64,000 bases of DNA from Fervidobacterium thailandense (GTDB taxonomy: Bacteria; Thermotogota; Thermotogae; Thermotogales; Fervidobacteriaceae). The stretch covers positions 62,001 through 126,000 of the forward strand of contig NZ_LWAF01000003.1 in assembly GCF_001719065.1 (NCBI RefSeq). The letters run 5' to 3'. Under the pieces are notes generated by a model. It had not been told where the DNA came from. It saw only the letters and a program-made list of their open reading frames with translations, and did no database searches. Below are positions 27,156-35,871 of the stretch, piece by piece (positions within the stretch are counted from its first letter, which is position 1; each line of letters begins with the position of its first letter). The translations under genes were made by a program, and so were the position numbers.

Positions 27156-27900
27156 AATCGGCAACCTCCTTGAGCTTTTCCACCGCGTTCTGAACAGCTA
27201 CACGCGTTCCAGCCACTTCGAACATGAAGATATCATTTTCGTTATCGCCGAATACCGTCGTACAGCGAAGGTCGAAATTCAGTTTCTTTGCAAGGAAACT
27301 GAGAGCAATACCTTTATTCGCATCTGGTGGCACCATGTCAAGGAATATCGGAAAACTCTTGAAAACATTGGCACTCTCACCCACAAGTCCCTTCACTTCG
27401 GGTATCAGATTGTCGAGAACCTCAGCCGAAGCTATGGCAAGCATTTTTACGGGTGCTGGGAGTTTCTTCAGATCATCAACCACGACGTAAGGTATGTCCG
27501 CGTGCGTAGAGTACAACTTTACCTCCTCACTGTCCTTCTCCGAGTACAGTCCGTCGTCGACGTAACTCTGGATGTGTACCCCCTTCGATTTGAAGAAATC
27601 CACGATTTTGTCAGCGGTTTCTTTAGTGAGCGTTCGCTTAAAGACGATACCTTCACCGGGCACGTAGACAACAGCACCGTTGTAAGAAATGATCGGAAAA
27701 TCTACGCGTCCCTCGAACACCCTGTCGAGCAACTTTTTGGCGGAGACGTGCATACGACCCGTGGCGAATACAACAAGATCGCCGTTTGAAAGGATATTTA
27801 GCACCAACTCTTTAACTTCTTCTGGAAATTCGTTCTTCGAGTTCAACACCGTTCCGTCAAGGTCAAAGACAAAGGTGCGTCTGTTTCCAACGTTTGCCAT
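27055..27900 (-). CDS. Cof-type HAD-IIB phosphatase
   Basis: A 281-residue HAD hydrolase with an IIB cap. Motif I is FVFDLDGTVLNSK (D13, D15), motif II is VVFATGRMH, and the last motif is TTVFGDNENDIFMFEVAG, typical of the Cof/YidA family, which dephosphorylates sugar phosphates and cofactors such as FMN. The substrate is not evident. It follows rsmA after a 94-base gap that contains a perfect inverted repeat ending 11 bases before its ATG. Confidence 0.9.
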   Translation of the reverse strand: MANVGNRRTFVFDLDGTVLNSKNEFPEEVKELVLNILSNGDLVVFATGRMHVSAKKLLDRVFEGRVDFPIISYNGAVVYVPGEGIVFKRTLTKETADKIVDFFKSKGVHIQSYVDDGLYSEKDSEEVKLYSTHADIPYVVVDDLKKLPAPVKMLAIASAEVLDNLIPEVKGLVGESANVFKSFPIFLDMVPPDANKGIALSFLAKKLNFDLRCTTVFGDNENDIFMFEVAGTRVAVQNAVEKLKEVADFVTLSNDENGVLYAFSVLYPQYLPEYLRRNVEK

Positions 27901-27910
27901 ATAGACTCGC

Positions 27911-27970
27911 CGATTCTCCGCGGATATCCATAGCTACTGTTCAGTTATTCAATATGAACGCGGAGAATCG
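27911..27970. repeat. Perfect 12-base inverted repeat before the HAD gene
   Basis: CGATTCTCCGCG (27911-27922) and CGCGGAGAATCG (27959-27970) are exact reverse complements with 36 bases between, which themselves can form small hairpins (ACTG-AA-CAGT, TTCA-TAT-TGAA on the minus strand). No T run follows, so it is not a standard terminator. It covers the region just before the HAD ATG and could affect its translation or processing of the rsmA-HAD transcript. Confidence 0.7.
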
Positions 27971-27994
27971 CTCACCGCCCTCCTTTCTACCAAC

Positions 27995-28807
27995 TCATCT
28001 ACTTGAAACCTCGCGGTACCTATGCCACATATGGACGAAATCTTCCTCAGAAATCTCCTCGGGCCGCAGGTTAGTGAGAATCGGCCCCAAAACATAAGGA
28101 ATATCCTCAACCTGAACAAAAGACTTTAGATTGTTCGTTATCGTCTTCCGTTTCTTGGCAAAGCATTTCGAAACAAAGTCCCAGAAATCAAGTAATTCCT
28201 GGTGGTTTCTAAATGGTACCATTTCGCGTTTTCTGATGCGTAGCACGACGCTCTCGACCTCAGGATTCGGAACGAACGCACTCCTTGGTACTGTAAGAAC
28301 CCGCTCCACGGTACCGATCGTTTGAACCACAACGCTTAGAAATCCTCTGTTGGAGCTTCCAGGTCTCTCGGCCAACCTGCCGCCCACTTCACTCTGGACC
28401 ATGAGTACCAGGTCGGAAAAATCCGTGAAGAGTAGTTTTTTTATTATCGGTGCCGTTATGTAGTAGGGGATGTTCGACACGCACCTGTACGACTTTGGCA
28501 AAAACGACAAGTCAAGCTTTAGGAAATCTTCGAATATCAGCTCGACGTTTTTGTACCCGGAGAGCCTTTCCTCAAGAATTGGTTTGAGTCTGGTGTCTAT
28601 CTCCACCGCGAAAACTTTCGCTCCCGTGTTGGCTAACGCAACAGTTAAGGTGCCGGCACCGGCACCTATTTCGAGTATAACATCTTCGGATTTAACCTCA
28701 ACCGCTTCGACGATTCTTCGGGCATAATCGTCACTTGCGAGGAAATTCTGGCCCAGTGATTTTTTTAACGCTATACCGTATTTCCTCAAATAGTCCGAGG
28801 TCTTCAC
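27995..28807 (-). CDS. rsmA: 16S rRNA dimethyladenosine transferase RsmA/KsgA
   Basis: Dimethylates two adjacent adenines near the 3' end of 16S rRNA. 270 residues. QNFLASDDYARRIVEA, the SAM-binding ILEIGAGAGTLTVAL and AVEIDTRL, and the catalytic motif IV VSNIPYYITAP are all present; the C-terminal helical domain follows. The ATG overlaps the end of the upstream exported-protein gene by 4 bases. Confidence 0.96.
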   Translation of the reverse strand: MKTSDYLRKYGIALKKSLGQNFLASDDYARRIVEAVEVKSEDVILEIGAGAGTLTVALANTGAKVFAVEIDTRLKPILEERLSGYKNVELIFEDFLKLDLSFLPKSYRCVSNIPYYITAPIIKKLLFTDFSDLVLMVQSEVGGRLAERPGSSNRGFLSVVVQTIGTVERVLTVPRSAFVPNPEVESVVLRIRKREMVPFRNHQELLDFWDFVSKCFAKKRKTITNNLKSFVQVEDIPYVLGPILTNLRPEEISEEDFVHMWHRYREVSSR

Positions 28808-29433
28808 TTCTTCACTCGCTCCACGACGATACCGTTAGAGTATTCCATACGTACTATACCATCCTTGTCCACCGTTATCCTGATCTCAACACCTTCATAA
28901 CTGAATATGAACCTTCCCTGGTTATCGCGTTTCAGCGTCGCGGTTCCAGATGCTTTTTCCGTTTTCGATGGATCGAAGAGTGCCTGCGGAATCAGGATTT
29001 GGTACACCGGTCGCGGGTTTTTCAACAACATCTCGAAGTGTGGTATAACGAAGTTGTTGTCAACAATGAAGATTTCGGGATTGTCGAAGGCAAAAGTTTT
29101 CACAGCCGGTCTCGAAGAATCGTTGTACGCGTACAGAGTCACATTCGTCGTACCTTGCCTCCTCGTACCAACGATTTTCGCTACCACTTCCCCACGCGTC
29201 CTGAAAATAGCCTCGTAGTGTGCGAGCACGCCGCTTGCCGCGTAAACCGTGCGCGTTTCAACTATGTACTTCTCGCCGTACTCAAGTTCGCTCACGCTCA
29301 CCCAGCCGTTCTTCCCAAAACTGGTCCTAACCCTGCCAAGTACCATACTGTCAACTCGAACAATGTACTCCGCACCGAAAACGTTCGCTAGGAAGAGTAT
29401 CAGCATGAGTATAGGTACTTTCAACCATTTCAC
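28804..29433 (-). CDS. Small exported protein of unknown function
   Basis: About 209 residues with a signal peptide (LKVPILMLILFLANVFGAEY, cut near residue 20). The mature part is beta-rich: EYIVRVDSMVLGRVRTSFG, TTNVTLYAYND, and a final GRFIFSYEGVEIRITVDKDG. It may be a LolA-like or similar outer-envelope protein by pattern of beta strands, but I cannot name a family. GTG 29433 lies 9 bases after GAGGAG; a TTG at 29442 abuts that site and is less likely. It lies between miaB and rsmA and overlaps rsmA by 4 bases. Confidence 0.7.
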   Translation of the reverse strand: MKWLKVPILMLILFLANVFGAEYIVRVDSMVLGRVRTSFGKNGWVSVSELEYGEKYIVETRTVYAASGVLAHYEAIFRTRGEVVAKIVGTRRQGTTNVTLYAYNDSSRPAVKTFAFDNPEIFIVDNNFVIPHFEMLLKNPRPVYQILIPQALFDPSKTEKASGTATLKRDNQGRFIFSYEGVEIRITVDKDGIVRMEYSNGIVVERVKK

Positions 29434-29508
29434 GATGATCAACTCCTCGTACCAATTTAATTCAAACCCTCCACAGGTCGAACCGTTTGAAATTTTACCA
29501 TGCGGACC

Positions 29509-30798
29509 TTAAAAAATCTTTAAAATGCTCCCGTAAAGTGGACCTGCCGTCACTTTTTCAACCCGAACAATTACGGTCTTTCCCAGAAGCTCGTCGGAGG
29601 CCTCAAAGGAAATTATCTTATTTCTGATATCCCGCCCGTAGTAGAGGCCGTTTTTCGCACGTGCCTCAACGATCACTTCAACTTCCCGTCCCAGGTACGC
29701 CTCGTTCAGTTCCCTGTTGATGGCTTTTTGAAGGTTCAGAATGTAACTCATCCGCTTGGTTTTCACGTGGTGTGGTACATCGTCTTTGAGATACTTCCAC
29801 GCTACTGTACCCTCGCGTGGAGAGTAAATCGCAAGGTTCAACCTCTCGAACTTGATTTCCTTGACCAGTTCAACAGATGCTTCGAAGTCTTCATCAGTCT
29901 CACCGGGAAATCCTACGATCATGTCGCTCGATATCGATGCATCTGGAACGATCCTCCTTATCTCGTTCACAAGATCTATGAAATCTTGCCTGGTGTACCT
30001 TCGATTCATCACCCTGAGAATTTTGTCGCTCCCGTGCTGGACTGGTAAGTGGATAGACCTGGCCACTTTCCCCGATTCTAACATCACCTGGGGAATTTCG
30101 AGTGAAAAATCTGTCGGGTAGGATGTCAAGAACCACAGCCTTCGCACGCCGTCCAATTTGGAAGCTTCTCGCAACAACTTGGCAAGAGATGTACCATTGC
30201 CTAAGTCCTTCCCGTACGCATCGACATTTTGACCCAAAAATGTAAATTCGATATATCCGCGCTCTACAAGGGTTTTCAATTCTTTCAAGACATCTGGAAG
30301 TGGTCTGGATTTCTCACGTCCCCTGGTGTACGGAACTATGCAGTAGGTACAGAACCTATTACAACCGTATATTACCGTGACCCACGCGTGATGTTTAGAA
30401 CTACGTGTGTAAACCTTGGAATAATCGATCTCATCCAGTGTGTCGTCGAAGATAGCCACTTTAGAGCCGTTAAGTCCATGCTGTACGGCTTCGACTACCT
30501 TACCCAATGCACGTGTCCCTAGAACGAAGTTAACTCCCCTCTCGAAAAGTTTCTCCTTCTCCTTTTCAGCAACACATCCCATTACTCCAATGCGTTTACG
30601 TTTCTTTCTCAACTTCCCGATATGGCTGTAAACCTTCTCTTCAGACTTCTTACGCACCGCACAAGTGTTCAAGATGACAATATCAGCGTCATCCTCATTG
30701 TCAACCAATTCGAACCCCGCGTTTACCAAAAGCTGTTTTGCAACTTCCGTGTCGTTCTCGTTCATCTGACAACCGTAGGTGTGGATGTAGACCTTCAT
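29509..30798 (-). CDS. miaB: tRNA-2-methylthio-N6-dimethylallyladenosine synthase
   Basis: Radical SAM methylthiotransferase acting on A37 of tRNAs, 429 residues. UPF0004 domain cysteines C10, C46 and C75 ([27 protein letters not shown]) bind the auxiliary cluster; the radical SAM cluster is C146, C150, C153 in [17 protein letters not shown]; a TRAM RNA-binding domain ends the protein. [11 protein letters not shown] favours MiaB over MtaB or RimO. It has a good promoter at 30850. Confidence 0.95.
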   Translation of the reverse strand: MKVYIHTYGCQMNENDTEVAKQLLVNAGFELVDNEDDADIVILNTCAVRKKSEEKVYSHIGKLRKKRKRIGVMGCVAEKEKEKLFERGVNFVLGTRALGKVVEAVQHGLNGSKVAIFDDTLDEIDYSKVYTRSSKHHAWVTVIYGCNRFCTYCIVPYTRGREKSRPLPDVLKELKTLVERGYIEFTFLGQNVDAYGKDLGNGTSLAKLLREASKLDGVRRLWFLTSYPTDFSLEIPQVMLESGKVARSIHLPVQHGSDKILRVMNRRYTRQDFIDLVNEIRRIVPDASISSDMIVGFPGETDEDFEASVELVKEIKFERLNLAIYSPREGTVAWKYLKDDVPHHVKTKRMSYILNLQKAINRELNEAYLGREVEVIVEARAKNGLYYGRDIRNKIISFEASDELLGKTVIVRVEKVTAGPLYGSILKIF

Positions 30799-30849
30799 CC
30801 TTCCGTACTTACCTCCCTCGGGTCGTATCTTCTTTCTCTTTTCAGATGA

Positions 30850-30878
30850 ATTATATTACCCACCGTCCTTACAGGCAA
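30850..30878 (-). promoter_or_regulatory. Promoter of miaB
   Basis: Minus strand TTGCCT (30878-30873), a 17-base spacer and TATAAT (30855-30850), about 52 bases before the miaB ATG. It lies back to back with the panC promoter. Confidence 0.7.
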
Positions 30879-30912
30879 GAGCTAAAATGTGGCTTTGAGA
30901 AGTAGTCGACTG

Positions 30913-30921
30913 TGGTATAAT
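30913..30921 (+). promoter_or_regulatory. Extended -10 promoter of panC
   Basis: TGGTATAAT at 30913-30921, 52 bases before the panC start; TTGAGA lies 15 bases further upstream of the TATAAT as a possible weak -35. Same extended -10 as other promoters in the window. Confidence 0.6.
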
Positions 30922-30972
30922 TGCATTGGAGATTGAGAAAGAAAGATACGAAACCAGTGAGGAGGGAAAGAC

Positions 30973-31824
30973 GTGCGACTTGTCCAGACGGTTGCGGAGA
31001 TGAAATCCATAGTGAGAGAGCTCCATAACCAACACAAATCAATCGGTTTTGTTCCTACGATGGGTTACCTTCACGAAGGACATCTTAGTCTTGTTCGACG
31101 TGCGCGTGCCGAGAATGATGTGGTGGTCGTAAGCATCTTCGTAAATCCCACGCAGTTCGGCCCAAACGAGGACTTTGAAAGGTATCCACGCGATTTGGAA
31201 AGGGATCTCAGATTACTCGAGCCACTGGGTGTGAATTACGTGTTCCACCCAACGGTGGAGGAGATGTATCCGAAGAACTATTCGGTGTACGTGGAAGAAA
31301 TTTCGCTTTCCAGGTACCTTTGCGGTGCCAGTCGGCCTGGTCACTTCAGGGGAGTCTGCACGGTGGTGACCAAACTTTTCAACATAGTTAAACCGACGAG
31401 GGCTTACTTCGGTCAGAAAGACGCGCAACAATTTCGGATCCTCAAGAGAATGGTGGAGAATCTTAATATGGATGTTGAAATGGTCGAACTCCCAATCGTC
31501 AGGGAGCCCGACGGTCTGGCAATGTCTTCGCGTAACGTCTACCTTACTCCAGAGGAGCGGAAAGAGGCTACACGGTTGTACAGGGCACTCAAGAGGGCCG
31601 AAGAACTAATCGCTGATGGCGAGCGAGAGGTATCGATTCTCAAAGCGGAGATGATGAAAGTACTTGAGCATCCGTTGCTCAAGATCGACTATGTGGAAAT
31701 CGTCGATGAGGCGACACTCGAACCCGTGGAGCGGGTCGAAGGTAGAGTGTTGATCGCCTTAGCCGTGTTCGTTGGAAAAGCGCGTCTAATCGACAACACC
31801 ATTGTCGAAGTTTCGAGACTGTGA
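30973..31824 (+). CDS. panC: Pantothenate synthetase
   Basis: Condenses pantoate and beta-alanine with ATP to pantothenate. 283 residues, nucleotidyltransferase fold: [15 protein letters not shown] (H34, H37), [27 protein letters not shown]-type segment [15 protein letters not shown] and [12 protein letters not shown] (KMSKS-like). GTG 30973 follows GAGGAGGG. CoaX at 1262 takes the product onward. It is the first gene of a run with a GH31 enzyme and xseA. Confidence 0.96.
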   Translation: MRLVQTVAEMKSIVRELHNQHKSIGFVPTMGYLHEGHLSLVRRARAENDVVVVSIFVNPTQFGPNEDFERYPRDLERDLRLLEPLGVNYVFHPTVEEMYPKNYSVYVEEISLSRYLCGASRPGHFRGVCTVVTKLFNIVKPTRAYFGQKDAQQFRILKRMVENLNMDVEMVELPIVREPDGLAMSSRNVYLTPEERKEATRLYRALKRAEELIADGEREVSILKAEMMKVLEHPLLKIDYVEIVDEATLEPVERVEGRVLIALAVFVGKARLIDNTIVEVSRL

Positions 31825-31836
31825 GGAGGAAAAGTG

Positions 31837-34017
31837 ATGGTATACAAGGTAATCTACGGGACCCCAGACGTTGAAAGCGAGGCTACGGAAAAAGATGTGA
31901 AATTTACCCTGGTGAAGGGTGAAAACTTAGCGAAAATCGATAAACTGGCGACTTTCTTCGAGACTGAAGAACTCACGTCTACAGTTCACGAAGGTAAACC
32001 TCTCTTGGTACTGAAAAGGAAACACAGAATAAATGGATTTTTTTACGGTTTCGGTGATAAGGTTGGCCCCCTCGACAGAAAGGGAAGACGGTACGTCTTT
32101 TGGAACACCGACAACTTCACACACCATCCTTCCGCGGATCCACTGTATAAGAGTATCCCGTTCTACGTGTTTGCAAGCGAAGACGCGAGACATTGGTACG
32201 GTTGTTTCACAGACTATCCCGGGTGGATGGAGATAGACCTCGATCCCGAGGGCAGCCGAGAGTTGATTTTCAAGGTTTTAGGCAATGGTTTTGCGCAGTA
32301 CATAATCACCGGTCGCAATGTCAAAGAAATTGTACGTCAATACGTGAATTTAACAGGTCAGAACATCGCGTTCCCAGTCTGGGCTTTCGGTTACCAGCAA
32401 TCACGGTGGAGTTATTCTACTGAAGATGAGGTGCTCGACGTTGCGAGAAACTTTCGGGAGCGCGGTATTCCGTGTGATGTAATCTACCTGGATATCGATT
32501 ACATGGACGACTACAAAGTCTTCACTTGGAATCCGAAAGGTTTCAAAAACTACAAGCAGACCATCGAAGAGCTCCATCACGACGGTTTCAAGGTGGTCGC
32601 CATACTCGATCCCGGTGTAAAAGTGGAGGAAGGGTACAGCGTCTTCGAAGAGGGGAAGAATAGGTATTTCTTGAAGGACGCAAAGAAACCCGACCAGGAC
32701 TTTGAGGGAGCGGTGTGGCCTGGGCGTGTGAGATTTCCGGACTTCAGAGAACCTGAGGTTAGAAAATGGTGGGCAAATCACGTTCGTAATTACATGGAAG
32801 ATGGGATCGACGGATTTTGGAATGATATGAACGAGATCGCCATCTTCGCAACAGAATATGACTTGCAAGAAGCGCAGGAGAATTTGGAAAAACTAAGACT
32901 TGAAGATGGGATAAAAGTGGCTGGAACCCTGGGAGCCATCGGTGAAATAGGTCGGAGGGGACACGGGGATGATATACAGCACCTGGACGGAACTCCGCAT
33001 TGGAAGGTGAAAAACGTTTATGGATACAACATGCAACGCGCGGTTGCGGAAATGTTGAAAAACGACGGACGCCGACCATTTCTCATTTCAAGATCCGCGT
33101 ACGCGGGAATCCAAAAGTTCGGAGGGGTTTGGACCGGTGATAACCACAGTTGGTGGGAGCATATTTTACAAGAAATTGTCAGGCTAAATTCGCTTAGTTT
33201 GTGCGGAATCTTCTACTCCGGTTGCGACATCGGGGGCTTTGGCGGAGATGTAAATGCCGAGCTCCTGGTACGATTCATGCAATTCGGAGTTTTCACACCC
33301 ATGTTTCGCAATCATTCGGCCATAGGGACCAGACGGCAAGAGCCTTGGCAATTCGGTCCCGAAGTGGAGGAATTGTTGAAGAAAACGATAAAGTTGCGTT
33401 ATGAATTGCTTCCTTACATCTACACACAGTACATGCTCGGTGTCCTAACAAATATTCCCCTAATGAGACCGATGTTCTACGATTTTAACTCTCCCGAGGC
33501 ACTTCGGATTGAAGATCAGTACATGTTCGGCGATTCTCTGCTGGTAGCTCCCGTGTTCAGATCCAACACGGTCAAACGTCTGGTGTGGTTCCCAAAGCCG
33601 GCTCGTCACTTGACAATTGGAGCTATACTGCGCAAGGGGTGGAACATCGTCGATACCCCTATCGAACATCCGGTTGCATTCCAACTTATCGACAGCGCAG
33701 TCCCAACGGTGCAAGCTCCCAACTACGTTGATATGGGAAAGATCGACCGCGTCACGTGGAAGGTTTTCCTGAGAAACAAGGCTATCGGATACTTGTACGA
33801 AGATGACGGTACTTCTCTGGACTACTTGAAGGGAATTTACAACCTCAAAAAAGTCGTCGTTACCAGAGACCGGATCGAAATTCAAACCATTCACTCCGGT
33901 TATCCTTCGATCGAGCGTGAGTGGTTGTTCGATATCATTACGAAAAAAGGTAAGCAAACAACAGTGAGGGTAGTGGTAAGACATGACTCCAACATTACCG
34001 TTCCAGTTGAATGGTAA
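31837..34017 (+). CDS. GH31 family alpha-glucosidase
   Basis: About 726 residues. Order: N-terminal galactose-mutarotase-like beta domain (KRKHRINGFFYGFGDKVG), then the TIM barrel with IYLDIDYMDDYKVF, the nucleophile D330 in FWNDMNE and the acid/base D435 in WTGDN, then GCDIGGFGG and the C-terminal beta domains. No signal peptide, so it acts in the cytoplasm, probably on maltose-like or isomaltose-like oligosaccharides brought in by ABC transporters. A GTG at 31834 directly precedes the ATG and could start too. It begins 12 bases after panC and overlaps xseA by 35 bases. Confidence 0.93.
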   Translation: MVYKVIYGTPDVESEATEKDVKFTLVKGENLAKIDKLATFFETEELTSTVHEGKPLLVLKRKHRINGFFYGFGDKVGPLDRKGRRYVFWNTDNFTHHPSADPLYKSIPFYVFASEDARHWYGCFTDYPGWMEIDLDPEGSRELIFKVLGNGFAQYIITGRNVKEIVRQYVNLTGQNIAFPVWAFGYQQSRWSYSTEDEVLDVARNFRERGIPCDVIYLDIDYMDDYKVFTWNPKGFKNYKQTIEELHHDGFKVVAILDPGVKVEEGYSVFEEGKNRYFLKDAKKPDQDFEGAVWPGRVRFPDFREPEVRKWWANHVRNYMEDGIDGFWNDMNEIAIFATEYDLQEAQENLEKLRLEDGIKVAGTLGAIGEIGRRGHGDDIQHLDGTPHWKVKNVYGYNMQRAVAEMLKNDGRRPFLISRSAYAGIQKFGGVWTGDNHSWWEHILQEIVRLNSLSLCGIFYSGCDIGGFGGDVNAELLVRFMQFGVFTPMFRNHSAIGTRRQEPWQFGPEVEELLKKTIKLRYELLPYIYTQYMLGVLTNIPLMRPMFYDFNSPEALRIEDQYMFGDSLLVAPVFRSNTVKRLVWFPKPARHLTIGAILRKGWNIVDTPIEHPVAFQLIDSAVPTVQAPNYVDMGKIDRVTWKVFLRNKAIGYLYEDDGTSLDYLKGIYNLKKVVVTRDRIEIQTIHSGYPSIEREWLFDIITKKGKQTTVRVVVRHDSNITVPVEW

Positions 34018-35521
34018 AAATAATTGTGCGGAATTCTCCACACTGAAAGACCTCGTAGACTTCATCCACAGGGAAATCGATCAGAAAACTTCAATAACAA
34101 ATACCCGCATTAAATTCACCGCTGACGTGGTGAAAGCCGAAAAACGTCAGAACGGACACGTTTACATCACCGTATCCCAAGAGACCGAGGAAAACAAAAA
34201 GATAGAACTGACGGTTGTAGTATGGAAGAACTTCGTGCAACCAATGGAAAGGACACTTGCCGGTTTTGGACTTAGAAGTTGGCAGGGATTGGTGAACAGG
34301 AAGTGGGAATTTCAGGGAACTTTGCATTTTTATCCCGACAGAGTCCAGTTCAGTTTCTGGGCAGATTCTATCGCTCCGCAGGGAGAGTCGGACATACTCA
34401 AGCGCCGTAAACTCATCACCGAACAGTTGCGACGTGAAGGACTGTTGATGGAAGTGCAACACAGCCTCGATGAGCTCGGCCCAATTGGATTGATAGCCAT
34501 CATCACCTCAAAGAGTGCTCAAGGCTACCACGACTTTCTCTCAAACCTCCTCGTTCCGGAAAACTACCAACCCATAGTTCATCTCTACGAATCCACGATG
34601 CAAGGTGTAAACACCGCCCAGGACGTTATTAACGCACTCGATAGAATCGAGGCCTTTTGCGATACGTACCAAATCAAATACGATGTGATTGTCATCATCA
34701 GAGGTGGCGGTGGTCCAAGTGATTTGATGTACTTTGACGATTACGAGCTTGCAAAGAGAATAGCCATCATGAACGAAAAAATTCCTGTTTTGACCGGTAT
34801 AGGGCACGAGAAAGATTACACCATACCCGACTTTGTAGCATGGAAAAGGTTTCCTACACCAACTGCCGTTGCAAAGGAGATCTCGAACCAGATAAAGAAT
34901 TACCTTGAATCCCTTTCTCGGAAGCATTTCGAGATTAAAGGACTTTTTGAGCGGAATTTCGTTAGCATCCAATCTTACCTGGAAAACGACGAAGGAAAGA
35001 CGATCTACTCCAGCCTTTCCAGACGTCTACATGAACTCGATGCTTCTGTCGTGGATCTTGCGAAGAACTTACGCAAAACCTTCTCTCTCAAGTCACTCGA
35101 GTCAGCGTTTGACACAAATTTCGTGGCCAGGCTTTCAAAGAGCATAGAAAATAAAATTTCTTCACTCGTCCGTGCGCAACTTGAAGAATTCAACTACTTC
35201 AGATCGCAGATGGATGGAAGGCTTCAAAGTACTGAGATGAAAATCCTCGATTTGGATGGCCTAAAGATTAGCCTCGAGAGAGCTGTCTTGAACTTGTCAG
35301 AGTGGTTGGAATCCAAAACCGGTGAGTTTTCACAAATTGGCGGGCCTCTCAGTGCACTAATACATGGTGGAGCACTGGTACTTAAGAATGGAGAACTTGT
35401 GAGGAGTATCAAGGAAATACGGGAAGGTGAGGAACTAAGGGTTCACCTGATAGATGGAGCAATGACGACACGCGTCGAAACGATTTTAAAGAACGAAGTG
35501 GATGCAAGGTCCAGGAGGTGA
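33983..35521 (+). CDS. xseA: Exodeoxyribonuclease VII large subunit-like
   Basis: 512 residues: an N-terminal OB-fold (ADVVKAEKRQNGHVYITV, FQGTLHFYPDRVQF), the XseA catalytic core with IAIITSKSAQGYHDFL, IIRGGGGPSDLMYFDDYELA and LTGIGHEKDYTIPDFVA, then FPTPTAVAKEISNQI and a long C-terminal helical tail. It degrades single-stranded DNA into oligonucleotides as part of a complex with XseB. The usual XseB partner gene is not adjacent; a different small protein follows. The OB part is unusually divergent from common XseA sequences. Confidence 0.88.
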   Translation: MTPTLPFQLNGKNNCAEFSTLKDLVDFIHREIDQKTSITNTRIKFTADVVKAEKRQNGHVYITVSQETEENKKIELTVVVWKNFVQPMERTLAGFGLRSWQGLVNRKWEFQGTLHFYPDRVQFSFWADSIAPQGESDILKRRKLITEQLRREGLLMEVQHSLDELGPIGLIAIITSKSAQGYHDFLSNLLVPENYQPIVHLYESTMQGVNTAQDVINALDRIEAFCDTYQIKYDVIVIIRGGGGPSDLMYFDDYELAKRIAIMNEKIPVLTGIGHEKDYTIPDFVAWKRFPTPTAVAKEISNQIKNYLESLSRKHFEIKGLFERNFVSIQSYLENDEGKTIYSSLSRRLHELDASVVDLAKNLRKTFSLKSLESAFDTNFVARLSKSIENKISSLVRAQLEEFNYFRSQMDGRLQSTEMKILDLDGLKISLERAVLNLSEWLESKTGEFSQIGGPLSALIHGGALVLKNGELVRSIKEIREGEELRVHLIDGAMTTRVETILKNEVDARSRR

Positions 35522-35526
35522 AGAAC

Positions 35527-35760
35527 TTGTACATCACTGAAAACACAACCTTCGAAGAAATTGCTGAACGCTATCCGTACCTGATTCAACCTTTGCTCGA
35601 GAAGGGCGTAAAGGTCATCGTGTGCGGTGATGTGAAGTGGGGAACGCTCGGTGAGGAACTTGACAAGTTAGGGCTTAAAAAAGATGAGATTCTTGAGGAA
35701 CTGAACGAGATTGCGAGGAAAAACGGTGGATCTGTGCGTTCATTAAGGCTCGATCTTTAA
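35527..35760 (+). CDS. Small DUF1858-like protein
   Basis: About 77 residues. ENTTFEEIAERYPYLIQPLLEKGVK and the following helical tail (EELDKLGLKKDEILEELNEIA) match the DUF1858 pattern, whose function is unknown, but only one cysteine is present (VCGD) instead of the usual CxxC. The TTG at 35527 sits 8 bases after AGGAGG; a GTG at 35518 touches that site directly. It lies where xseB would be expected, but it lacks the XseB FEEALxxLExIV pattern. Confidence 0.7.
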   Translation: MYITENTTFEEIAERYPYLIQPLLEKGVKVIVCGDVKWGTLGEELDKLGLKKDEILEELNEIARKNGGSVRSLRLDL

Positions 35761-35792
35761 ATTTGCTAATGGAATTTTAAAGTTCGAAATGT

Positions 35793-35798
35793 TATAAT
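35793..35798 (+). promoter_or_regulatory. -10 box of the sugar-binding protein gene
   Basis: TATAAT 74 bases before the ATG at 35872, in AT-rich surroundings; -35 match is weak. The 70-base leader has no clear regulatory structure. Confidence 0.45.
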
Positions 35799-35871
35799 TT
35801 TATGCTCGGGTAAAAAACATGCGAGTTCTTAGTATGTTCTTAACCTATGCAAACGGGAGGTGCGTGTTTTT

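Noticed and set aside
26983-27789. A 268-codon open frame on the plus strand
   Set aside because: It is antisense to the HAD-IIB gene, which has all its catalytic motifs.
35527-35760. XseB, small subunit of exonuclease VII
   Set aside because: The protein lacks the XseB helical pattern and resembles DUF1858 instead.
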